From: Brienomyrus brachyistius
Taxonomy: Eukaryota > Chordata > Actinopteri > Osteoglossiformes > Mormyridae
Assembly (NCBI RefSeq): GCF_023856365.1
Contig: NC_064548.1
Location: forward strand, 7,303,642-7,367,641
Length of the DNA: 64,000 nucleotides
Direction of reading: 5' to 3'
Shown here: one piece after another, positions 38,300 through 50,915 of the stretch
How the letters are laid out: the number at the start of each line of letters is the position of its first letter
How positions within the stretch are numbered: position 1 is the first letter of the stretch
Program-made: the position numbers and the translations under genes
The notes under the pieces: generated by a model
Seen by the model: only the letters and a program-made list of their open reading frames with translations
The model's database searches: none
Told to the model about the DNA's origin: nothing

Positions 38300-38890
38300 A
38301 AAATATATTTCATTAAAATATAGGAAAATATAGTTCACAAGCCTCCCAATGCCCCCTTCTAAAGCTTCTTTGGTGGCGACTTTGCACACTCAATGTGCCA
38401 CAACACACTATGTAAAGTGCCTTGGGGTGACTCCGTTGTGATAGGCCTATATAAAAATAAAATGAGTTCATTGGCCTGAACCTTCCTAGATCTGATTGCT
38501 GCCCTTCACTGGGATCACAGGTTGTCTTGTAATCGTTTCTTCTATGTCATTCTGAGGGATAGACAGGTGAGTTACAGGTCTCCAAGCAGTTTGTGTGCCA
38601 GGGAGTATGCAAGGCTGAGGAATGATAGATTATATTTAAGGTGGATATTGCTTGGTTTGGTCTTGGCAGGAGAGTCACTAATGTGGAAAGCAGCTATAAT
38701 GATCATTCCTGCAGAAATGTACTCCTGAACTAGGGATTCAAAAGAATTTGCATGGTCTGGTTCCCTTTGTGGTTCACCATGACGTCATACATTTCTAATG
38801 GACCTCTATTGTTTTTGAGGCTTTGTGCATATGTCTTCCGATACATATACATCTTCCAAGTCTGTGTTCCACAACCAGCATCAAAGTTTA
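38300..38890. other. Intergenic DNA, nothing recognised
   Basis: GTAAAGTGCCTTGGGGTGAC near 38412 is a motif often found in old fish interspersed repeats. Nothing else was seen. Confidence 0.35.
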
Positions 38891-38902
38891 TGATGTGAGT
38901 CA

Positions 38903-39620
38903 CAAGATGGAGAGTGTCACTGAGATGGAGAGCATTAGTGAGAAGGAGAGTATCACTGAGATTGAGAGCATTAGTGAGAAGGAGAGTGTCACTCGGATGG
39001 AGAGCATTAGTGAGAAGGAGAGTGTCACTGAGATGGAGAGCATTAGTGAGAAGGAGAGCATCACTGAGATGGAGAGCATTAGTGAGAGAGTGTCACTGAG
39101 ATGGAGAGCATTAGTGACAAGGAGAGTGTCACTGAGATGGAGAGCATCACTGAGATGGAGAGCATCATTGAGATGGAGAGCATTAGTGAGAAGGAGAGTG
39201 TCACTGAGATGGAGAGTATTAGTCACAAGGAGAGTGTCACTGAGATGGAGAGCATTAGTGACAAGGAGAGTGTCACTGAGATGGAGAGCATTAGTGAAAA
39301 GGAGAGCATCACTGAGATGGAGAGCATCACTGACATGGAGAGCATTAGTGAGAAGGAGAGTGTCACTGAGATGGAGAGTATTAGTGAGAAGGAGAGTGTC
39401 ACTGAGATGTAGAGCATTAGTGAGAAGGAGAGTGTCACTGAGATGGAAGGTATAACTGACATGGAGAGCGTTAGTGAAATGGAGAGAGTTACTGAGATGG
39501 AGAGAGTTACTGAGATGGAGAGCATCACTGAGAAGAGGGTACAACTAAGATGGAGAGCGCTACTGAGATGGAGAGCGCTAGTGAAATGGTGTTAATGAGA
39601 CGGAGAGCGCTACTGAGATG
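38903..39620. repeat. 18/36-bp purine-rich minisatellite (GAGATGGAGAGCATTAGTG)
   Basis: About 20 units of 36 bases alternate GAGATGGAGAGCATTAGTG and GAAGGAGAGTGTCACT halves, each half about 18 bases. Being a multiple of three it makes charged open frames (Glu/Ser/Met or Arg/Ala/Leu) on both strands, up to about 214 codons. No start context, splice site or homologue supports a gene. Confidence 0.92.
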
Positions 39621-39639
39621 GTGGTGCGTATTTCAGAGA

Positions 39640-41980
39640 GCAGCAGCAATGGAAACAGCGCTTTAGAAGTTTAAACAAACAAACAGGACCAAACCAGGAG
39701 GAAATGGCTGATGCCGTAGGTCAGATGCTGGAAAATGTACTCTCATCATTCTTATGTAAGACTATTTAGATTTCTATCTCAAAAGCTACAGCAAATCACC
39801 CTCAACTGTTTCAAAATTTTTAAGAAAAAAAAACATATTAAGTTGTTTTTTTAGTAATTCGTGCATGGAGGATCAAATTCTGAGCATATTTCGATCATAT
39901 GTGTCTTTACCAACAAAAATAAAGAAAAAAGCAAAAGCTAATGACGTCTATCTTAGAATGACTCGACAAGGCCAATGTGAGTCCTCAGCACTGCGGACAG
40001 CAAAGAGGAAACAGAAAATAGTTTGTGAGCTGGCCGTGCAGATAAGATCAGCTAAAGAAGAAGCAGGCTTCATGCTCTCAATCAGGCTAGATCTCACACA
40101 ATGGCCACTGAGCTAAATGATGGACAGATGTCAAAGAACATTACCTCTTGTAGATGCTATCCCAGCTTTAGATGAAACATTGTAAAGAAATTTTTCCTAA
40201 ACACACCCATATGCAGACGTGAACAGTTTCTGGCAGCAAGGGGCAGAACCAAGCACATTTACAAACAGCTCATTCGGGGTCTTGAACACAGCCAATATGT
40301 GTGACACCTGGAGGTCTTTAGGTCATTTTAGGTGAGACATTATTATCTTTCTTCCCATTTCATAATGGCTGCTACTTGTCTTGTTCTCTTAAACTTTCTT
40401 TGGCGAGTTATATAACATTCTATCACTTCCAGCCACCCCAAATGACCCCCCCCCCAGGTCTGGAGAGGCATGAGGAATGTGCCTTGTCCAAATTCATCTT
40501 CAGCTAATCCACACAGTGCTCTAACGCTTCTCTGCAAGGCATTTCACCAAATTCTAAAAATGTGTGTCAGACCCAGCCCGGATGAACATCCCTTGTCTGG
40601 GAAATAAATCATGGTGTAATCATGTTCTAACCATGATAGAATGGTATGTTGGATGGAATGGATCGGCTGGATGAAACACAATAGTTTTTATAGAATCTCT
40701 GGTTGAATTATTACTCCCAGTGGTTGTAGCCATGGAAACCCAGAATAAAGGTCTATGGAGGCTGTTTTATTAGTGCTTGGTGGGGACATTTTTTTATCCT
40801 TCATGCATTTTTAATTTTTGATGCACACGTCTGCTTCTTCGTAAATGGAGAATGTCTTTTGCTGTGCTTTTAATTGCTTCAGCTTTTGCCTGTGGATGAC
40901 CATTGTTAATATTTATTATTACAAAAGATTCGCGGCAATGCTCCGTGCCACGTTATCAGATTTCACACATGTGCCCTCCTGGCTTTCTTTTATGTCCTCT
41001 CAACAGCAAACTTGGTAAATATTTCATAAGATGGGGTGCGCTGGGACCTGGCTATCAACCTCTACGGTAATCAAGGATTGTGAAGCGAACATGCTAGTCA
41101 TCAGATGACTGCTGCAAATAATTTATGAGCAACATGTCAGCCCCCTGTGAGCTGAGCTGCCTTGCCGTTTGCTGAAGCTGTGTTCATCCCGGGGTACTCG
41201 TGGAGAACTCAGTGGTGACCACAGACGTAGTCCGACGATGTCCACCTGAATACAATTTATATTGCGGGAGTAGTAACACATGTAACGCCACCTGAACTAA
41301 CTTCAGGGCTGACGCTCTGACTTTTTCAGAGATCAGGACAAAATGTTATTTGAAGGTTTTCACAACAAAGTCCACAAAATCACAAAATCACGCTTCAGGC
41401 TAGTCCGATTTATATTTAGGGCACTATAGTGTCTGTGATACTATTCTAAAACAACCATACATTGTCAATGGTCATAAACAAAAGTGAGAACCAGTAGTGC
41501 TGTAGGTGTTTCAATGACAAAGGCTGCAAACAAACGGTTCCTTCTATATTTTTTATTTGTTTTATTATGAGGTAGAGTTTCAGTAATTTTTGCAAATTTT
41601 GTTACACTCTGACCCCTAGTGGTAGTTTAAGTAATTACAGATTCGACTGCAAACTGTCATCTGCAGTATCAACATTAAAGCTTAACTTTAATGACAAAAA
41701 TTGGATTACTGTCACCATGACATAAATTACGAGCTTTCTCACCCACACAACAACTAAACAATGTTAAAAACATTTTCAAAAATCCTTAGCTTAATTTTAA
41801 GGTAGAATTTTCTGCCGCAAATGGTTTACGCTGTCGTGAAAATTCCAGTTTGCTTTACGGCACCGCATAAAATGCTCTATTCTGTGTGTCCTTGTTGACA
41901 TGTGCTTCGAGGGTGAATAAGCGATTATTTTATTTTTTTGCATTGTGCTATAATGGCATTAACAGATTCTATATGATTTT
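39640..41980. other. Intergenic DNA upstream of tmem177, no gene recognised
   Basis: AT-rich sequence without tandem arrays or clear mobile-element ends. Confidence 0.5.
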
Positions 41981-42040
41981 GAAATGTTGTTTTGGGAAAT
42001 TTAATCTAGCTATAACGTTCAGGTCGGGTTAGCTATTCTG

Positions 42041-42317
42041 GGTAAGTCTGTGACTATTGTATTTTTAATTTTTTGTTAATTTATGTTAATTTTCTATTTA
42101 TAATGACGATTTTATGTAGAACGACGAGTCGTTACATAGATTTGTAGATATTTATTTGATAATACGACGCGTATTCAAATGAAAACCCGTCAGATGTCAA
42201 ATTCGATACATTTTATTAATTTAAACTCCAGCTTTCAGCGTATAGATCTCAGTTTAAAAGTCGGATAAAATGTTTGAATATGCAGTAGTATTGACTGGAT
42301 TTTGTTTTTGTTTTCAG
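42041..42317 (+). promoter_or_regulatory. Possible 5' UTR intron of tmem177
   Basis: GTAAGT at 42042-42047 could be the donor of a short non-coding exon, and TTTTTGTTTTCAG ending at 42317 is a good acceptor 37 bases before the ATG. The acceptor is convincing; the donor is a guess. No TATA box is obvious. Confidence 0.35.
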
Positions 42318-42354
42318 ATATTTCCCCTTGAGTGAGATTAGGAGGGTTTTTGCA

Positions 42355-43287
42355 ATGCCTTCGCCTTTCATCACCAGGGTGACAGTCATCGTGCAGAGGT
42401 ACCGGTCTGGGCTGCTCCTGGCTGGATGTGGCGGCCTTTTCTCTGCTCACTTGCTCTACCACGTGTTTCCAGAGCAGACATACAAAAAGGTGTACCAAGC
42501 ATGGCATAAAGGACAACCTGCTAGTCTCTCTGGCAAATTGGAGGACATGTTTCAGGGTGTCCTGAGGGACATGAACATCTCTCCACAGGGTTACAAAGCA
42601 TTTGCAGCCTACGGCTTCCACCCCATTGGGGCTGGGGTACCGTGGCTGCCCTCTGGGGCACTGGTCGGCCTTCCAGCTAACTTTAACAGCTCCCCCGATG
42701 ACATGGTGGGCATCACCAACCGTGTGGTCCTGATCAATGGTGAGCCAGTGGAGTGGGACAGTGCTGTTGGCAAGGCCTTGAAGGAAGCACTGATGCTGTC
42801 ACCTGAGGCCCAGCGGTTTGGCGTGGCCAGGGAGGTGGCACGCCTGGAGAACGGCTGCCCAATCCTGCAGGCTGTGGTGGCCCCCGCCTGTCTTGCAGGG
42901 GCTTGTGCCTACGGGGTGGGCATCAAGCAGATCTTTGGGCTATATGGTGGCTCGGCACTGCTGCGTGGTGCAGTAACCCTGCTGGCTCTGGCCTTGGGGG
43001 GGGTGTCCTATATCCTGGCGTCCGACACTGTCAGCCAATGGCAGGAGTACAGCTCAGACCGCCGGGCTGCCAGCCTGTCGAGGGACTACGCCAGGGGTGG
43101 CCTGGAGTTTTACGACAAGCTCCTCTCCAGGAACAGAGTCCTGCGGTTGCTGATGGGCCCAAAGGGTGAGGAGATGTACGCCCCCAGTGGGAACCTGTTC
43201 CCTGGCAGTCTGCTGCGGTTGAAACATGCACCCTACACCTCCAGGAGGGAGGGGATTGCCAGCCTCCTGAAGCAGATGGAAACCTAG
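42355..43287 (+). CDS. tmem177: Transmembrane protein 177, single coding exon
   Basis: TMEM177 is a mitochondrial inner-membrane protein reported to work with COX20 in maturing COX2 of cytochrome c oxidase. The frame from the ATG at 42355 gives 310 residues against 311 in human. Recognisable stretches are VQRYRSGLLLAGCGGLFSAH (14-33, first membrane segment), SPEAQRFGVAREVARLE, APACLAGACAYGVG (second membrane region, about 170-190), a hydrophobic helix at about 203-222, then DRRAASLSRDYARGGLEFYD and KHAPYTSRREG near the end. The open frame extends 27 bases further 5' without an ATG, so Met 42355 is the natural start. The intronless coding region agrees with mammalian TMEM177. It stands head-to-tail 5' of ptpn4. 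Confidence 0.95.
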   Translation: MPSPFITRVTVIVQRYRSGLLLAGCGGLFSAHLLYHVFPEQTYKKVYQAWHKGQPASLSGKLEDMFQGVLRDMNISPQGYKAFAAYGFHPIGAGVPWLPSGALVGLPANFNSSPDDMVGITNRVVLINGEPVEWDSAVGKALKEALMLSPEAQRFGVAREVARLENGCPILQAVVAPACLAGACAYGVGIKQIFGLYGGSALLRGAVTLLALALGGVSYILASDTVSQWQEYSSDRRAASLSRDYARGGLEFYDKLLSRNRVLRLLMGPKGEEMYAPSGNLFPGSLLRLKHAPYTSRREGIASLLKQMET

Positions 43288-43702
43288 AAGGGAACAGTCC
43301 AAACAGCCTGGGTTCCAGTTTAAGGTGAAACTGGCCATGTCACATCGCCATAGAAGCGGCGCTGACGTCCACGCCCTCCAGCACAAACGCTCCGCCAAGC
43401 TGTCTCTTATACAGCTCCCTAACAGACAGTGGGCTTTTACAGCTCTGCTACAAGACGAGGAATGCGGGAGTGTCCAAGCAGCGGAAAGAAAAATATTCTT
43501 GTGATAAAACATCATTAACTAAAGATCTATGAAAGGGTTAAGGCTGCGTAACTCGCACTTAAGTGAAATTCACTTGTTACAATAATAGATTTGAAACGTG
43601 AGGTGGCTTCATTTATATGTTTTTTTTTTTGTTTCAGTCATATCATTTGCTTAACTTTATTGAGCAAACAGGTTCAATACCCTTTTGTTTGAGCAATCAT
43701 TA

Positions 43703-43708
43703 AATAAA
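43703..43708 (+). terminator. Possible poly(A) signal of tmem177
   Basis: AATAAA about 415 bases after the stop, followed 30-60 bases later by T-rich DNA (TTGTTTCTTTTTTTGTT). Confidence 0.45.
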
Positions 43709-43784
43709 AGAAACATTTAAGTAAAAACATACCTAGATCACTTGTTTCTTTTTTTGTTAAGTAATCAGGCAATTGATCACTGAT

Positions 43785-43842
43785 GTGTAATGAACATTAG
43801 GGGCAGCATTTAAATAAATGAACATTAGGGGCAGCATTTAAA
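43785..43842 (+). repeat. Short tandem duplication of about 28 bases
   Basis: ATGAACATTAGGGGCAGCAT followed by TTAAA occurs twice in direct repeat, 28 bases apart. Confidence 0.8.
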
Positions 43843-43849
43843 ATATTTT

Positions 43850-44840
43850 TAAAAGTAATCTGTGAATCACAGATATACACAGAAAAGTCCAGAATACTTG
43901 ACTTTCATATTTGTTGTATGTTAGAGTTGGGAGCTATTCGCTGTCGATGAATTTGGGACAAGATGTTTTGCTTTGTTTCCATTGTCTTCCTGTGCTTCAC
44001 CTGGTCAGGGTCATGGGTTAACAGGCTGGGGTACAAACTGGGTGGGTACACAGGTACACACCGTGGGCAAATTAACGACATAATCTTTGGAGCGTGGGAG
44101 GGAACCAAAGTACCTGGAGAGATCATGGAACTCAAATGTTTCATGCAGAAATATAATCCTGTAAATATAATTCGTTTGCATACAGATATTTTAAACATTC
44201 TTAAAGATCGCCGCCAGGTGTCGCCTCACGATTTGATATTTCCGTAAAAAGCTAGTCGAGACCCATTGTAAAGATTATTTTAAAAAACGGCAACATTTCA
44301 CTTGCGTGGGCACTGATGCAATAGTATTATTCTATTACTTATCTACTAAGTAATCACAAGTTAAGTCATAGAACTTTACATATTGATCTAATTTTAATGC
44401 ATCATTAATGAATCGTGTTCCATGTTTTATCTCAAGCAGTTACTATATTTGTTACTATGCATTTTAATTCTGTAAACCTTCTGTGAACTACTGAAGGAAC
44501 AAGTAAAGAATAACACAAGTGGAATACTGATCTCGTGTTTGTTCATCATTCATAAATGGTGACGCATCTTTTATTTGAAGTAGCGACTATATTTGGTCAC
44601 GATTTGTATTTCAGTAACAACTGAGTTATAACTAAATATTCGTTCTCCGTCAAGTAAAATGTTATTTAAAAAATTGTTAGAAGCCTGTCTTACGTCATAA
44701 ACAGCAGATGAGCGAATGCAGTGTATTGGCGTTATGTAACTGTGTAGTCTTGTGTTATGTATTCGTGTATAAATGAATGACAATGAATTGATTGTGAATT
44801 TGAGAGCTGAATTTGAGAGACACGGCCATCCAGAGATGCT
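43850..44840. other. Intergenic DNA between tmem177 and ptpn4
   Basis: GTCAGGGTCATGGGTTAACA near 44005 and GCGTGGGAGGGAACCAAAG near 44091 recall an old SINE-like fragment. Otherwise AT-rich with no gene. Confidence 0.35.
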
Positions 44841-44859
44841 GCTTGATAGGCGGACGCCC

Positions 44860-45300
44860 TGCCTTCCGTGCCTTTTCCCCTCCCCCCACGCAATGGCCTG
44901 TCCCCCGCGTGTCCTCCCACCCTCTTGCGTCGTCCCTCCCCCCGTGCGTCCCGCTCACCCTCGTGCGTCGTCCCTCCCCCCGTGCGTTGCCCCTCCCCCG
45001 CGCGCTGGCGGCTCGCAGAGGCTGCGCCATGTTGCGTCGCTATGCTGTCGCTTTTGCGGCAGAGGTGAGCGAAGCCTTCGGGCGGCGGAGTAAAAAGTGG
45101 GCAACGTCGCAGTAAGAAGACGCGAAGGGACGGAGCGATTTCCCCTCTTCACCGTCTCGCCCTGTTGCCGCGAACGATCGGCGCCGGACTAAGATGAGCG
45201 GTGTCAGCCCGTAACGGCCGCTCGCCAGCCCGGACGCCCGTCCGCTGGCCTTCCCCGGCGCGGATTACCCTCAGCTGCGGTCCGGGAGGCGCCGCATTCA
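44860..45300 (+). promoter_or_regulatory. CpG-rich promoter region of ptpn4
   Basis: CpG density rises sharply here (TGCGTCGTCCCTCCCCCCGT units, GCGCGCTGGCGG, CGGGCGGCGG) compared with the flanks, as expected of a vertebrate promoter island. It contains a short array of CGTCCCTCCCCCCGTGCGT-like units at 44928-44995. It lies about 1.6 kb after tmem177 and 7.2 kb before the first ptpn4 coding exon. Confidence 0.65.
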
Positions 45301-45571
45301 GTGTGTGAGAGTGTGGTTGTGTGCATGTATGTACGGTTGTGGGGAAGTGTGTGAGGGTGTGTGCGGGTGTCTGCGTGCGGCCTCAGAAAAAGGAAGATGA
45401 TGAAGATCATGATGATGATGATGACGAAGATGAAGCTTCGGTGGGGCTGCAGCGGGTGATCTGAACTGCATTTTTTGTCCTTTGCCCCATTCCTGTTATT
45501 TTTTTTCTTTTTTAAATAACATTTCGTTCCCTGAAACCTGGACCCTGTCAGAGCTGTTGATGAAGGTGAGC
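45065..45571 (+). other. Probable non-coding first exon(s) of ptpn4
   Basis: Two good donors follow the CpG island: GCAGAG then GTGAGC at 45065, and GATGAAG then GTGAGC at 45566. The first coding exon has its own acceptor before the ATG, so at least one 5' UTR exon must exist. Which donor is used cannot be decided from the sequence. A GATGAT/GAAGAT triplet tract lies at 45388-45435. Confidence 0.4.
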
Positions 45572-48500
45572 AGCGCCTTAATCTCACTAGCCGCGTCACG
45601 TTATAATAATTATAATAATAATGATCATAATCGTAATGATTATGCAGTTTCTCGGGGGAGGCTGCCGCAGGACGTGCTGTGTCAGTGAATAACCCGGATT
45701 ATTCCCTTCCAGCCGGTACGCACGGAGCACTGGCTCCCTTTGCAGTGCATCAGAACCGCTAACACGGCCGATGTAACAGCCAGCCTCCGGGAACTGCGTG
45801 TGTGTCTGTCTGTCAGTCTGTCTGTTCGTTCGTTCATCCAGGGCAATGATGATACCCGCTGTGGGGCTCCTCTCCCCTGCTAGGGCACAGGCGGATTGGG
45901 AACCTACACATGCAACTGTCACAGCCGCTGGCGTTCTGCCCGTTTCCCCCCTGGCCAGTCACCCAATGGTCCCCCACCCAGCTCTCAGGACTACTGTTTA
46001 AATTAACTGTGCATCATCCTCTCCATGTGCCCCCTCCACCTGAGAGCCGCTGCACTCCCTAGCAACCAACATGAAGTCTCCTTGGGGGGCGCTGGCACTG
46101 AGTCACAAATACCTGGTTACTGTGGTTCAGACGTCGGGGGGGCTCTCTGCTATTTCATTAGGCCTGAGCAGCGAGCCATTTTCCACCACTGTGATGTGGA
46201 GAGCCCACTAAAGCCTGACCTGTTTTAGGTGCAGGTCATTGGTGTCCCTAGTGACGTTCCAAGCTCTGCAGCCAGGGGGCACCAGCAGGACCCATAACGA
46301 CTGGGGTCACGTGTCATGCTGCGGGGGAGTTGTCTCTTTAGTGTAAGGATTGTCTCTGGGTTTGGTGGGGCGGGGTTTGAGAAACTGGAGACCCTGTTTC
46401 CATAGCAACATCACCCCCGCTTTAATGTTAAACCGTGGATGGTGGCCAGATTCCTGATATTCTCATTTTGAGCATAAAGTGACCCCTGGGAGTGTATGGG
46501 GTTTGGGGTCACGTTTGTGGGGGGTTGCCCTTACAGAGAAGCCTATTCGCTCCTGTCTTGTTTTCTTCATTAAGCTGACCTTGTTGCTGTCAATCCTGCC
46601 TCTTTTGCCCCCACCCACCCCCACTCCACGTGTAAATCAGCCCCTGAATCCTGGTTCTGAGGCCGTAATATGCAGTGCAGCAGGTGTGTGCCAGTGGGTG
46701 GGGGCGGAGGGGTGGAGTGTGGCCCACCCCCCTTGTGTAACCGAACCTAAACGTGGAATCTTACCGTGCTTTTATTTGCACGCTGCACTGTAAGCGGCTT
46801 CACACTGGGGCCAAAGACCCGCTTATTCGGGGGGGGGGGGCTGATTCAGCATATTCGGCAAATTCATCAGCTCCTGTGAGCTGCCCCTCTCCCACAATGA
46901 AGCTGGTGTCTTCAGTTCCAGATATTTTTGGTGTGTCGCTCTTCTCGTTTTAAAGAGGCGTCTGGGGAGACAGAGCCCTATGTTTTTCGGATTTGGGGTT
47001 TTCTGCAGGAGCCAGTGTGATGTCCCTGCAGCAGGGCGCACTGGGCCACTTGTGCATTCTTGATGTCTTCCTTTAGACTGACATGTAGATAAATATTCAT
47101 GTGACTTTACTAATAAGGCAATTAAAACAGTCACACTGGCAGCCACCCTGTAATAACCTTGATGAATAGTCACTGGAGCAGTTTTCCCACTTGTGTGTCT
47201 TCTTTTCACTGCGACGTTGTTGGCTATGTGCACGGTTTATGAGACGTTTCAGGGTGTGGAAATGCACGTTTACCTTCTCGTAGTAAATGGGTCGCGTCCT
47301 GCTCAGCTTGGATTCGGATCACGACCCGGTTCAAGCCCGCAGCACTGTCACTGAACTTGGCTCGTCCACGGGGCTCTTATTGGTCTGGGTTTTGATCTGG
47401 TTTCTGTGCAGTTTGGGTTTCGACTGACGCACACACCTTCGAGGCTGGGTGCGCTGGTCCAGCTCATGGGCGGTGGACCTCGCTTGGGGACAGGATTACT
47501 GGTGAGGGCTGTGCTGTCTCTTCGTACCGGTGACGTGAGGTGGGGCTGTCTGCCTCGCCTGACGGGTGCCTCCCGCATCGTCTGAGTGCCGTCCCGTCGT
47601 GGTTAAGGTGCTAGCGCAGTTGCTCTCTGCTCAGAGCGCCGCTCTGGTGTTATTCAAGATTAATAACAGGAACAATGCACATCACTGATAGTGTTTCCCC
47701 TTAGTGACCGTTTTCCGCCCCCCTGCAGTCTCGAGTGTCAGCGCTGATTCATCCCACGTTCTGTTCCACTTTTTCGGCTTCCCAGTGTTTGCCACGCCCG
47801 TTCCAGGATTGTCCACAAAACACAACAAGAGCAGCTTGACCGGATTTGGATCTACGTGCAGCCATGGCGGTTGGGCTCTTGCAGACGAGCTCATGTCGGG
47901 CGTGTTGGGTTCCAGGCCCCATGTGTCACCAGCGGGGGGTGGTGGTGTCGGCCTGGCTGTGGCGAATGAAGCTCCTGCTCTCATTGTGAGGGCGTGTGGT
48001 GGAGCTGGGGCGGTGAGGTGCCCCCAGGCTGCCCTGCAACACCCCGTGGGCTCTATGGTTGACGGTGGGTCTCGCCCTTCCTTCACCTCGATGTCCCTGC
48101 CTGTGTTGCCCTCCCTTTGCTGAGATGCAGCTCCAGGGTCTCTCCCAGGAGGGCAGGTAGCAGTGATCCAGTTTTACCTGGGGGAGGAGGCGCTGGGCAG
48201 ACGTCATATTCCTGAACAGAGGAGAGCCTCGGAAAGCGTGTGTTTAATCAGGGGTGGGGGGAGGTGGATAGTGAACAAAGGCTCGTGCAGACCCTCCCCG
48301 CCTCTGGGAACGGGGGACGAATCAGTCCAGCAGGCAGCCTCCAGAGTGAATGATGTCATCCTTTTGTTCAGGGCGCCACCTACCTGCACGATGTGTGACG
48401 CACGGCTGCTTAAAGTCGCCATGGCACTGGATGGTGCGGTGGTGGCGAGGAGGTGGATGATGCGATGGCGCCGCCGTTTGGGGAATGGGGCTCTGTGTTT

Positions 48501-49088
48501 TGGGTGGGAGGGGCATCACATGGCACATGATGACTGGAGAGTCTTAGAGCGTCCAGGGAAAATACTGAAGACTGGCTTTTCTGTCCGGTGCGGGTGATAG
48601 CAGTGACACAATAGGGGCAGCATTCGCGACATGTCTCCCTACACGAGAATCCGCCCCCCGAGGTCCTCCCCCCTAAGACAGCTTAGCCCACTGGCTTGTC
48701 CCATTCAGTGACCGCCGTATGACCGCATCACGTGACAGGCCAGGCGGCGAGGTCAGCTGAGCATTCAGGCTCCACTCTTTCATCTCTCGACAGCATGGCG
48801 GTTTCTCACCTTCGTGCTGCTTCTTTGACTGTCGGAGGTAAAAATAACGGCGACTGCTTATTTCTGTGGTTTCTGGGCCTGTCAGTTTTTCAGTGGGTGT
48901 CGCATCTGGGACGTCATGTGATTGACAGACTCCTCTCCCTTGTGGAACCCGGCCAAGGGCTGCTGGGGTCATGCTGTCCGCTGAGCTTGCTTTGTCAGTG
49001 GTGGTTTTAACAGGCACTGTTTCTGAATGACCTTCGGGTGGGTGACTTTGTCCTCAGCGACCTTTAAGTTGCCCTCAGACAGGAGAGG

Positions 49089-49205
49089 ACTCCCTTAGTG
49101 TCTCCCTTAGTGTCTCCCTTAGTGTCTCCCTTAGTGTCTCCCTTAGTGTCTCCCTTAGCGTCTCCCTTAGCGTCTCCCTTATCGTCTCCCTTAGCGTCTC
49201 CCTGC
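49089..49205. repeat. 12-bp minisatellite TGTCTCCCTTAG
   Basis: About nine to ten units, the last ones with CGTCTCCCTTAG. Confidence 0.95.
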
Positions 49206-50805
49206 CACTCCAGCCTGCAGAGCAAGAACCACATGGCACATGCAGTGACCCGCCATCACAGTCCTCGCCACCCCGAACTCACTCCCTGGAGAAATCGTGG
49301 AGGCCTCAGCAAGCCTGAGTGCTTCTGGGGCCCTCCATGTGGCTCCGGGGTCGGGGTCGGGGCTGGTGGCAGGGGGTAGCGGGAGGGCAGGGGCATGCTG
49401 CTCTGACATCCAGTCGGGGGTATTTCTGCTCGGAACAGCTGCACTGCGTATTTTCTTGCGCGCTTGGGAAGTTATTTTGGATGCGCTGCGTCTTTGGCGA
49501 AACCACGAGGGGCTATTTTGCACGGTGGGCAGGTTATGCCGCTCAGCCACTTGGAAGCAGACGTCTCTTCTCGTCGATGTGAGAATGTTCCAGATTGAGC
49601 TGCAGAATGACTGGCTCTGGCTGTTTAATGCTGCATTTCACGGGATCCGGCTGACCAGCTTTGAGTATAACGTAGGTGTCACGCTGGGGGCCTTTAAACT
49701 AGGTTACAGCTAACGATTTCTTCAGCTTGCCTTTACTGTGTGTCATTCATTTTCATTGGCTGCAGTCTGCAGATTCCTCCTCCCCTCAGCCTATCAGTGC
49801 TTTGGGCTCTGGGGCAGGGACCCTTGTCCCATGTGGTCAGGTAGGATGCTGTCCAGTGCGGGCGTTAGATATGGATTGTTCCCCTGCGTCATGTGATCCC
49901 AGCATGAAACCTGGCAGCATTCTGAGGCTCAGACTAGCACCCTGAGCGCCGCGTACCTTTAACCAGCACTAAACACCTTTGAAGCATCTCTGAGTGGCAC
50001 ATTAATAAAGAGGGGATACAGCTTAAGCACTCGCATCCATCAAAGGACTGTTTTAATCCAAATTATTGGGATTATTCTGGGGCTGTTTTTGGTGGGGAGT
50101 TACCGCCCTGTACAGGATTAAAAATAAGTGTATAATGTTACACCTGCTACTCTAAAGTCTGACTTCGGCTGTCTGGGAGGTTCTGGTGGGGACTCAGAGC
50201 GGCCAGGTGCCCTGGAGGGGGTCCCATGCCGTGTGTGGGGGCGTGAGGCTGAGGGGCGTCGCACTTCGTTTGAATTATACCACATTTTGGTGGCGCTAAA
50301 AAAACCGAAAGGAAAATGTTTCAGTACTGATGGGAGAGGGAGCTTTGGATCCCGCGGGGGCGGGCTTATTGTGTGCTGTGCGTCACGGGCTGCCTCGTCT
50401 CCTATTGGTCGCTTTATTGGTTACTTCTCAGCCTCATCTGTACTGACATGCATGAGATAAAAAGCACAACAGTTTCCTGCCTCGAAGAATTAATCCTCTG
50501 GCCACGATTGATTTACGTTCCGCAGGAGAATTTATTTCAGGATAATTATTTCATGGTCGTGTGCTGACATTGGATCTCCTGGGTTCTCATACCGCTCTCT
50601 CCAGCCCGGGCTGCGGTTAGCCTGTGCTAGGGTGCCCTGTGGTGACAGTCCATCACGGGAAACTCCCAGTGTGTCCAGTGTGTGATTTTGGGATGTTTGT
50701 GTTCGTTTGGTCCTTATTTTTCATTTCCCATATGACCAAATGGCTGCATGACCCCCCCTCCGCTGCTCAAATCGTTCTGTCACTTTGTCAGCTTTGCCAT
50801 CCATG

Positions 50806-50915
50806 TTTCTATCCATGTCCATCTGTCTGTCTGTGTCTGTCTGTACGTGTCTTTGTGTCCATCTGTCTGTGTCTGTCGGTCTGTCTCAGTCTGTTTCTGT
50901 GTCCATCTCTCTGTC
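50806..50915. repeat. TCTG/TGTC-rich microsatellite
   Basis: Interrupted CTGTCTGTCTGTG units over about 110 bases. Confidence 0.85.

Noticed and set aside
38823..39544. Charged open frames of about 210 codons on both strands
   Set aside because: Repeat read-through of the 18/36-bp purine array; both strands are equally open.
45204..45599. 131-codon minus-strand frame over the ptpn4 5' region
   Set aside because: Low-complexity translation of CA/GT and triplet tracts; no homologue recognised.
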